DNA of 64,000 nucleotides from Ectobius pallidus (lineage: Eukaryota > Arthropoda > Insecta > Blattodea > Ectobiidae), in assembly GCA_964059195.1 (NCBI GenBank), contig CAXKWD010000011.1, forward strand, positions 11,006,451 to 11,070,450, read 5' to 3'. The number at the start of each line of letters is the position of its first letter. Within the stretch, counting starts at the first letter, position 1. Positions 56,623 through 64,000 of this stretch are shown piece after piece. The notes below the pieces were generated by a model that saw nothing but the letters and a program-made list of their open reading frames with translations, did not search any database and was not told the DNA's origin. The position numbers were made by a program, and so were the translations under genes.

Positions 56623-57379
56623 TTACATTTGTCCAAAATGCTGACAGCCTTTCACAAACCATTTTTTCATGTGAGAATTATTATTCATCAAAGACAGATT
56701 CTGCCTAAGTGATGACCATAAACAAATATCAGCAATGGTAAGCGAATCTCCTATAAGCCATTCCCTTTTAATTAAAGCAGAGGCTAATGAGTTAATTGCA
56801 GCAGAATTAACCTTACTGTTTCCTCGATTTACAGACTTATCAATAATATCTAACCACAAATCTATCTGACTGCTGTGTACTTCTCCATTGCTTTCATAAA
56901 CAACGAACGGTTCAGGCTTCATTTCGAGAAGCCGATTTAGATACCTAGCAATATTTACTTCTCCAAACACATTGCTACATTTCAGGGGACATTTGACTAG
57001 TACCGGTGCCTTCCCAACTTTTTTCCAGATAAAATTCACGTTCAAGGAATTACCTGAATCACAAAAATTAAGAGGTCCATTTACAATAGGACTGAAACCT
57101 TTAGGAACACTGGTGATGGAAGAATGAATTTGAGAGGATAGGTTGACTTTGTACCTAAAAGCAACAAGTTTTATAAGAACAAAAGCAGAGAAAGGTGGAA
57201 ATTGTGGATCAGCAAATATTACAATATCCAGATCCTCACTTTCGTCAACGGGAAGGTCTCTATCAGACTTAAGTTCTTTGAGCTGACAAGTCAGTTCTTC
57301 TAATTGCTGGCATATGGAATCCCAGCGCTGCTCTAGCACCTGTACTTCGTGCACATCGGTTTTTGCCTTCTCAACAGTC
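56623..57379 (-). CDS. AIMP2: AIMP2 (multisynthetase complex p38 scaffold), last coding exon
   Basis: A splice acceptor TTTCCAG precedes the exon (AG at 57380-57381), and it runs open to TAA at 56623, about 251 codons. Order: leucine-zipper-like coiled coil (VLEQRWDSICQQLEELTCQL), a thioredoxin/GST-N like block (DIVIFADPQFPPFSAFVLIK, HSSITSVPKGF, VNFIWKKVG), GEVNIARYLNRLL, then GST-C (WLIGDSLTIADICLWSSLRQ, MKKWFVKGCQHFGQM). This matches the vertebrate AIMP2 block order closely. In animals AIMP2 holds the cytosolic aminoacyl-tRNA synthetase complex together through its zipper and GST domains. The roughly 60-80 N-terminal residues must lie in upstream exons to the right, not identified with confidence. 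The open frame upstream of 57379 is intron. Clean frame and intron argue for a live gene, not a retrocopy. Confidence 0.92.
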
Positions 57380-57384
57380 CTGGA

Positions 57385-57900
57385 AACATACATATCACCA
57401 TTGCAAGAATATACACACACCTACATAACAGATTGATCGATAAGGAATGTACAAGATGAAGGCAGTTGTTATCAGGATTCCAAAGACACATGTGAAATGG
57501 CTTAGAGAAAAGCAGTTCTGCAAGTGGATTGCATGCCATAATGTGAGCTGTGAACAGGAAACTTTCACAGGAAGTGGTCGAGAAGCAGAAGAGAAATTAG
57601 TTGGGCATTGAATAAAAAGAAATTGACTAATGATGGATGATGGATACACTAAAAGGAACTGCATACAGAAAGAAGGGCCAAAGCAACAATAGATACCCAT
57701 TCAAAGACAGCATTAAAATAAAACTGGATCATATTCACATTAGAAAAGGGATCATAATGGTGGTATATCCAGACAATGGAAAAGCAGAAGGATAGGATAA
57801 TGATGAGGTGTCAGAAAAGGTCTGCTTTTTGAGAAAAACACAACCAGTCTTGCTAATAAAATCTGTTATATGGCATTGAACAGATGTTTGATTAATCACT
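57385..57900 (-). other. Probable AIMP2 intron sequence
   Basis: Lies upstream of the acceptor at 57380. No exon recognised. Confidence 0.45.
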
Positions 57901-57904
57901 GTTT

Positions 57905-58722
57905 AACCTCTCCCTGTCTTGCTTCCCACTGCACGGGGTGAAAAAGAATATATTCAGTGGGAAGATAGGAGCTATTCTAGCTTCTTGTAGTACCGCTATA
58001 TTGACAACATATGTGATGGTAATGCTAGTTGAAGCTCCTGTAGCCCTCAAGACTAGGATTTAACCATGTCATGCGGTTTATTTATCAGTTCTAGCAAGTT
58101 TAATGAACTTGTGAGCATGATGCAGTTTTCTTGGGTGTTTACTTTCAGTTTCTGGTTTTCATACAAATGGCTAGAAAACGAGTGTTGGCAGAGGACGATA
58201 ATACAGATGTTGGAGGAAACAGACGAGGAATTGAGTGATATGCACTTTTCTTCGAGTGACGACGATAATTCAGATACGAAAGCATCTGAGGGTGAGAGTG
58301 GCACAAGTGATGATGATGCCGCTGCAAGTCTGCAGATAAATGGGTGGAAGTAAGCAATTCTGATCCTGGACATCTTAAGACAATATATTTATATAATCAT
58401 ATAAATAATGGTTTCTAAGAACTGTAATAAAAAATTTATGAAAAAGTGTGTGAAATGTAGTGCATCCACCAGTATCTACTTTCCCCACAAAGTGAAGGTC
58501 AAATGACACGTGTTTCTTTCTTCAAGAACAAATCTTCCTCAGGATGTTTACTTCTGCAACTACGTGCTTCTTATAAGTGCTGCTGTTTCTAATTGAGGTA
58601 AAGTATTATTTTTACATGTATATATCAACTTTTAGGTGTTTAGATCGAAATTACAGGATTTATTTATTTTGCTGAATTTCCTTCCGCCTAAATTCATAAA
58701 TACGGCTGCCTCAGAAGGGTTA
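57905..58722 (+). mobile_element. Possible piggyBac element remnant
   Basis: Starts TTAACCTCTCC and ends AGAAGGGTTAA; inverted similarity covers only TTAACC. It encloses the transposase N-terminus at 58166-58352. A short Cys-containing frame KKCVKCSAS near 58440 could be the C-terminal cysteine region with the middle deleted. Confidence 0.4.
58166..58352 (+). pseudogene. piggyBac-like transposase N-terminus, frameshifted
   Basis: ATG at 58166 gives MARKRVLAEDD; a single-base shift then continues IIQMLEETDEELSDMHFSSS and an acidic Ser/Asp-rich stretch to the stop at 58353. MARKR..T...I..ML.E.D followed by an acidic region is the usual N-terminus of insect piggyBac-type transposases. The catalytic core is absent here; another piggyBac piece lies at 61440. 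Confidence 0.65.
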
Positions 58723-58729
58723 AATTCTA

Positions 58730-59400
58730 AACCTTTGTAAATGTCTGATTTTGTTACCAATAAGCTCCATGTAGCTGGTGAAAGTTAACCAGGTTTACGC
58801 ATAAAACATACCACAGATTCGTCATGTTGAAGTGTTAAAATGGGGGAAGACATGGCACACCATTGCATAGGCCAAATCTTAAGAAAAAGTAGATTATGTC
58901 ATGAAAAAGTCTAGAGTTTCAATATTGCATTAAATTTTGGTTTTGGATAGATTTAATCATAAAATAAAGAAAAGAATATTGGCATTACACCTACAGAAGA
59001 ATCCCAATTTAACAAAACCTCAATTCAATGTTTACAACAACAAATTTTGAAAATCCCAGATACTACCACATGTAAGTGATGTGGTAACATTTTTCTCAAA
59101 GTAACTATTCAAAGTAAATTTCAACATTAACACCTAATACCTCTACCAAACACTGCAAAATCTCCCAATCATTAGGACTGCAAAGATTACCCTATATTTT
59201 CTTCCAGCCATTTTGCATCCTAAATATAGTATATAAAAAATTGTAGAAAATTCCCTTCAATTTGCAATATTTCTGACCAATAATTACTAGAATAATAATA
59301 ATAATCATAATGATGATGATAGTGATGTTGGCAGCGGTGGTGGTGGTGATATGATAATAATAATGATTAACATTATATTCGGTTGAGTAACTTACAAATA
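58730..59400. other. Unassigned, with an AAT/GATGAT simple repeat
   Basis: AT-rich; simple repeat at about 59285-59370. Nothing else seen. Confidence 0.5.
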
Positions 59401-59410
59401 GCAGTCAGTC

Positions 59411-59776
59411 CGTATCTGCCCACGGGGTCATTAACGACCCACTGAAGAAAATAATTTTTATAACAAACTTTTATTGAATATTAAGCTAGGTACTGATGTA
59501 ATTGTAAAGTTTCAGGCCTCATGGTAGTGAGTTTCATATCATAGATTCTGTTTACTGTTTTTCGTAATTTAAATCATAAAGCCGGTGTGGAGGAGGAGGA
59601 CAAGGTGCATGTTGTGAAAAACTACACTTGAACGATAACATTCAATTGTGGAAATACAATCACAAAGCAATGAGAAACAATACTATATTACAAGCAATCA
59701 GTTAGAACTCATCATCTGAGTACAATAATAGCACAAATTTTTGTGTGTTGCTAATAATCCACTGGGCAGATGTCAT
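59411..59776. mobile_element. MITE with TATCTGCCCAGTGG ends
   Basis: TATCTGCCCACGGGGTCATT then AACGACC at the left; AATAATCCACTGGGCAGATG at the right is an imperfect inverted copy. Related ends occur at 61868. Confidence 0.6.
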
Positions 59777-59859
59777 AGCAAGAAGTGAGACCCGATTGAC
59801 TGGAAAGGAGTAACATACCATCACTCTATATATACAGAGGAGTCTTTTCCACAGTAAGT

Positions 59860-59962
59860 TGCACTAGCCTTGATAAAGATCACAGCAAGATGGTCGAAAT
59901 GTCAGCAGAGAGCTTAGACATGATGCGCAGATACCCAGAAGTCAAAAATACTTTATTGTCAA
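59860..59962 (+). repeat. Short dispersed repeat, second copy of 22156-22260
   Basis: TAGCCTTGATAAAGATCACA, GGTCGAAATGTCAGCAG and GCAGATACCCAGAAGTCAA align with the copy at 22156. Confidence 0.6.
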
Positions 59963-60257
59963 CTCAGGCCGCGGAAGCCTACGAATACAGATGTCATAGC
60001 AGTATGTTACATTTAGTATCCATTCATAAAACTGAAGACTAATGATAATATTCATCTGTAATTTGTGTCTTATGGGTTTCTTTTGTATTTTCTTATGTTG
60101 GGCCTGGACACAAACACTATCAATATTCTAAACATTATTCTAAAGGCTTGACTACTTATGAAATTTTGGAAGAACTGGACAAAATAGCTGATTATTATGA
60201 AGATGGACAAATATATCCCTTCATACAGCTCCCTGAAGATGCTGGGCTTTATAATGA

Positions 60258-60803
60258 TCACTCGCTTCGCTCATTGGGGGCTCTGCCCCCAAACCCCCAC
60301 TGAGGTTCTCAGGATAGGTTTTTTAAAAGATCTATGGGAGATAGAGTGAGTGTATTTAGTCTGCTGTATTGCTATTACCTTTTTGCCACTAATATAATTT
60401 ATAACACAGATAGAAGGTAATGTTGTTATTTCTAGACAAAAAATGTTAATTGGAATGAATTAATTATGAACCTGGGACCTCCAGAATGCGAGTCCAAGAG
60501 TTACTATCTCGACCACCCTGTTAGGTTTATGGAAATAATTATTTCTAAACTTCCAGAGCCCTATGTGAACACTGTTTGATAATACCGTTGCCATGGAAAC
60601 CGAGCCCTTTTTCGGGGGTTTTTAGGGCTAAAAATTTAAAAAGTAAACTTTTTCGAATCTTCCTGTGGTTTACAGCCTAAAAGCTATATGTGTACCAAAT
60701 TTCAAGTTTCTAGCTCATCTGGAAGTGGACACATATTAATGTCAGTGAGTGAGCGAGCAAGGGAGTGAGTGAGTCAGCCATGAGGCTTTATATTATAGGG
60801 ATT
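60258..60803 (+). mobile_element. Dispersed element R1, copy 3
   Basis: Begins TCACTCGCTTCGCTCATTGG then GGGCTCTGCCCCCAAACCCC; shares GATCTATGGGAGATAGAGTG and one array unit, ending AGGCTTTATATTATAGGGAT. About 165 bp longer than copy 2, with an extra segment at 60362-60555. Confidence 0.8.
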
Positions 60804-60889
60804 ATTCTAGTGAGAAAGAGTGCAGTGATCCTGATGAACTATGTACAGTATAGTCAGCACGCAAATGTTTTAGATAGTGGAATGGGCTC

Positions 60890-61170
60890 TAGACAAGTAA
60901 ACAAGTAAAACACAGACTTATGAATTTTGACATCCCAAAGGACAATGACCTCATTGCTAAATTTCTACATGGAGGACATCTGGTGGAAAAAGAAGGAAAC
61001 ACGACAGTTGAGAACAGCTGATGATGGTGAGAAGTCACTCACCGAAACGATCGTCCATTTGGTAAGTTTTGACTTACAAAATAGGTGTGAAGAAGAATAT
61101 TCTTATTGATTATATATAATATACACTTCACAATATTTTCCCGATTAATTTAATCAAAAGTCTGTTTTAC
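60890..61170 (+). mobile_element. Penelope-like 3' end, copy 2, with hammerhead-like core
   Basis: MNFDIPKDNDLIAKFL is the C-terminal tail also seen at 55855. 61018-61055 then has CTGATGA, a perfect 6-bp stem (GGTGAG with CTCACC, loop AAGTCA), GAAAC and a GTC. GGTAAGTTTTGACTTAC and CCCGATTAATTTAATC follow, shared with 49890-50080. Confidence 0.7.
61018..61056 (+). ncRNA. Hammerhead ribozyme-like motif
   Basis: Both conserved boxes, CUGAUGA and GAAAC, flank a helix II of 6 bp. One extra U lies between CUGAUGA and the helix. ACGAUCGU can make a very short helix III before GUC. Helix I pairing could not be found by eye, so activity is doubtful. Penelope-like elements are known to carry hammerheads in their terminal repeats. 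Confidence 0.4.
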
Positions 61171-61439
61171 TTTAGCACATTATTTGTATCTAGGTAAGAG
61201 TAAGATAAAGATACCTGCTTACTTCAGGGCCAGTTCTATACAGGACAACATCTGCCCTTCCCATTGTCTATAACATCTGTGCTCATTTCAACATTGCTGT
61301 GGTAACAAGTATGTCAAGTAAGTGTGGTCTTGAACCTATCCATAAAGCTAAACATTACTGTGCTACTACTAAACGTACGTTGAAATCTCTCAGCTTGATG
61401 TTATAAGCAACTGGAGCGGACATATTGCCTGCTACAGTA

Positions 61440-61617
61440 TATCAACGAGGGGAAAAAGTGGTACATTCCAAATGTATTCTGCATGTTTGATATATCTGTA
61501 AATAATGCATGTCTCTTAGCAATGTCGAACAACCCCAACATCTGCACATTGACTTTCAGAAGAAATATTGCAACAGCCTTGCTAAGAAAGTATGGTATGT
61601 CTCCAGTTCGGCCAGGA
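61440..61617 (+). pseudogene. piggyBac-like transposase C-terminal fragment
   Basis: KKWYIPNVFCMFDISVNNAC then LLAMSNNPN and FRRNIATALLRKYGMSPVRP match the RRW...F..MLD.S..NA......NP.....RR.F...L...L..P block after the catalytic core of piggyBac transposases. The last catalytic Asp region (MLD) is present as MFD. Upstream 61200-61440 may be its decayed continuation. Confidence 0.7.
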
Positions 61618-61867
61618 TCATCAGCAAAACTAATCTTGATTTTTTACCTACTGTTCAATGTTCTGTGCAAAATAGGGCTCCAAATTAACTTTGAAATACT
61701 TATTACTTTCAGCAAACTTGACAAACTTGTATTTTGCTCAAATGGTGAATATTAAACTAATATAAACTAATCTATGTGTAAAATATGTCACGTAACTGTA
61801 CAAGTTTCAATTGTTATCGTACAAAACTTTCCTGAACACACACCATTAGCTGTGTTAGAATGAGATA

Positions 61868-62033
61868 TGATATCTGCCCAGTGGGTCATTAACGACCCAT
61901 GCTTAAAAAATGCTGCTGGTAAAGAGGAAAAATAAACATCTCATGTAATCATTATTTTTAAGTTCTAAAGGAAGTGAAAATAAAATATTGCGAAGAAATT
62001 AAAGAAAAATAGTTCTCGGCAGATATGGGTTAA
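61868..62033. mobile_element. Small element with ATATCTGCC/GGCAGATAT ends
   Basis: ATATCTGCCCAGTGGGTCAT then TAACGACCC at the left is related to 59411. The right end reads GGCAGATATGGGTTAA. A TTAA edge is seen only at the right, so piggyBac origin is tentative. Confidence 0.45.
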
Positions 62034-62039
62034 GGTTGT

Positions 62040-62880
62040 GTGGAGACTCTGTGATCCCGTTCACAATTTTGTGATAATAGTTATAAATACCATCACAGTT
62101 ATACTAGGCTGGTAGGTTGTGACTTTCATATCCTTCTTGTGAACATCTGAGTTATAGGTAACTTAGATGACAGCTCAACACAAATGGCTCACAGGTTTCG
62201 TTGTAATAAAAATACATTAATGTGGCATCCATCAGACAAGAAGACAACATGCAACTTCTACAAGGTTAAATGAGTGAACCTGTCATTCACATCACAGTAG
62301 GACATATTTTTCAAACGCTGAATGAGTGATCTATGAGTTCATTCCACAGCCACCGCTGAGATTCGATTTGATTGAACACATATTATTGTTACAGGAACTA
62401 GTGATAAAATGATAAGAACAGTAGAATCCTGCTAATCTTGACCCTGCATGTCTGGATATCTGGTTAATCCAAATGGGATGTATTTAAAAAACAGGATAGC
62501 TTGGTTCAAAATTTAACGTTTCTTTATTTAAATTCATTAACAGAATTGTAGTGTTTTTTTTCTTATACTGAACAATCAATAAATTTTGAATTTTAATCAC
62601 AAAGATGTTTTGTTTTGTTAATCCTACATCAGTTTGTGGGTTAAAAACTTAGGACTATGTACAGTATACAGTATAGTATTGAAACTAAAATTAAGTTTTA
62701 GGAAAATTTATATTTATGAAAAGACAAACATAGATTTTTACAGTTTACCAAATTAAAACTTGTATTGTACTACGTACATGCATTTTAAGGCAGATTCTGT
62801 TTGATCCAGACAGGGTCCGGTCCCATCTACTTCAGATGAGCAAGATTCTACTGCATTAATACTCTGTAAAGAATAAACTT
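62040..62880. other. Unassigned
   Basis: AT-rich, no features recognised. Confidence 0.5.
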
Positions 62881-62888
62881 ACTTGTCC

Positions 62889-62993
62889 AGTCGACACAGA
62901 GGACTGTCATGAACCATCTGCAGATCCACCTTAGCACCAACAAGATCCCTGATGTTGTTCAATCCATATTTGATCATAGTAGGCCTGAAACAA
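62889..62993 (-). CDS. Candidate internal exon of unknown gene
   Basis: On the minus strand TTGTTTCAG precedes a 105-bp open stretch reading [20 protein letters not shown] then [13 protein letters not shown], followed by GTAAGT. Both splice sites are good and the frame is open throughout. The exon ends two bases into a codon, which the AIMP2 exon at 57379 could complete (phase-compatible), but the residues do not resemble the known AIMP2 N-terminus. Could be another gene or chance. Confidence 0.25.
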
Positions 62994-62999
62994 TGTACT

Positions 63000-63960
63000 G
63001 TATATTATCAACCCTGCCTTACCAAGAAGCTTCAAAGAAGCCATACAATTTGCTAAAATCTTCATCGATTTCAGACTTAGAGCCCACTGATGAAATCACT
63101 TGATGATTGCTTATATTAATATTATATAGGCCTACGTATTCAGCTCTGAAAGGATTAAACCAGGGTTCCTTAAAAGCATTAATACATTGTAATACTTTAG
63201 TAATTATGCAAGGGCTTCAAATTTTTTCCCTTAAAAATGGGAATTCCTTAAAAGCAAGAACATTAAACAGGGTGTTACATTATATATGAGGGATGGGACA
63301 ATTGTCATGGCAACTATTTTTTCTTTTGAAAATGTGGGACCATTTAAAAATTTTGGAATATACAATTGATGGAGCAGGGTATGGAATGTACGCACAATGC
63401 AGACTATGGATATTAGATGTAGGATAGTGAAGGAAAAAAGACACCCACAAGCGTCCATACGTGACCGCATTGTGCCACTCTAATATACTGCGGTTGCTGG
63501 AAGCACGAAAGCACACAAACCCCTTCCATATTCCCTAAAAATTATGTATGGATGGACATTATTCCCCAAGCTTCCATCAGCTACTTATTGTATTCTCTGG
63601 CATTTATCCCTTGGATAGCGACTATTTTGACAAAAGAATGTTGTTCACATCTTGCCATAGCCATTCTGCACGGCGGGGTACTTACAACTAAATTACCATC
63701 ACCTTTATTCACATAAACAGAATGCTATCAAATGTGTGTCCATAATAGAGATGTGACACAACACCTCATGGTATCATCGCCTAGTAAAAATAAAATAGTT
63801 GCTATGACTTAGCCTCCATCCCTCTTACGTGTGTGCAGACATATCACATATCGATGACTTAGTGCCTATGTGTACCAATTCTATAATCTGTAGCAAGATT
63901 GAGATCGGAAATATACACATTAACTTCACTAAAAGGTATATTTACCCAGTATGATCATTT
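63000..63960. other. Unassigned
   Basis: Short open frames on both strands without recognisable features. Confidence 0.5.
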
Positions 63961-63974
63961 CAATGGGTCGGAAT

Positions 63975-64000
63975 CAGCTGATGATGATGGGAAGACCATT
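63975..64000 (+). mobile_element. Start of a further Penelope-like 3' end
   Basis: AATCAGCTGATGATGATGGG then AAGACCATT resembles the first half of the hammerhead-like motif at 61018; the window ends inside it. Confidence 0.4.

Noticed and set aside
57339..57420. Upstream Met of the 265-codon AIMP2 frame as the true start
   Set aside because: The acceptor TTTCCAG and lack of similarity before RTVEKAK indicate that the extra residues are intron translation.
58053..58373. 106-codon Ser-rich minus-strand frame
   Set aside because: Antisense of the acidic Ser/Asp-rich piggyBac N-terminus.
1..64000. CRISPR-like arrays among the tandem repeats
   Set aside because: Repeats are contiguous or have homologous spacers, the DNA has introns, SINEs and LINEs, and no cas gene is present.

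Overview
This is animal, almost certainly insect, nuclear DNA: AT-rich, intron-bearing and dominated by degenerate transposable elements. The LINE remnants, which end in an MNLRVP-stop signature, and the CGBP1-like hAT transposase resemble sequences I associate with cockroaches and termites. Blattodea (Periplaneta-like) is therefore my best guess, but no database was searched.

Only one host gene is recognised with good confidence: the last coding exon of AIMP2 (p38 scaffold of the multi-aminoacyl-tRNA synthetase complex), minus strand, 56623-57379. Downstream of it lie about eight decayed, tandemly arranged copies of the segment encoding its C-terminal 40 residues plus 3' flank (53.2-53.9 and 56.0-56.6 kb). 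Penelope-type debris splits the array. A CpG-rich patch near 19.2-19.65 kb could be a promoter of an unseen gene. One orphan open exon at 62.9 kb is phase-compatible with AIMP2 but not identified.

Region by region: 0.29-3.98 kb is one hAT-type element with perfect 8-bp target duplications that carries internal tandem arrays. 4.8-6.6 kb is a decayed autonomous hAT followed by foldback sequences. 8.3-17.8 kb is LINE 3' ends, a palindromic MITE, a 2.9 kb nested element, tRNA-derived SINEs and hAT remnants. 20.6-26.6 kb holds MITEs, LINE tails, a three-level hAT nest and a 97-bp tandem repeat. 27.6-31.7 kb has a DDE transposase fragment, SINEs and a hAT with its dimerisation motif. 31.8-36.45 kb is an RT gene broken by a 3.4 kb mass of insertions, including two hATs that share one target site. 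36.45-37.25 and 44.33-45.13 kb are a duplicated composite repeat. 37.4-39.2 kb is another LINE. 41-42.6 kb holds satellite-like repeats. 45.1-49.1 kb is the best preserved LINE (gag-like ORF1, endonuclease, partial RT; minus strand), interrupted by a hAT MITE. 49.1-64 kb has Penelope-like fragments (GIY-YIG pieces, hammerhead-like 3' ends), a further LINE, piggyBac remnants and the AIMP2 locus.

Many elements are dated relative to each other by nesting, and for most hAT-type ones target-site duplications can be read directly. No CRISPR, operon, rRNA or intact tRNA gene was seen.
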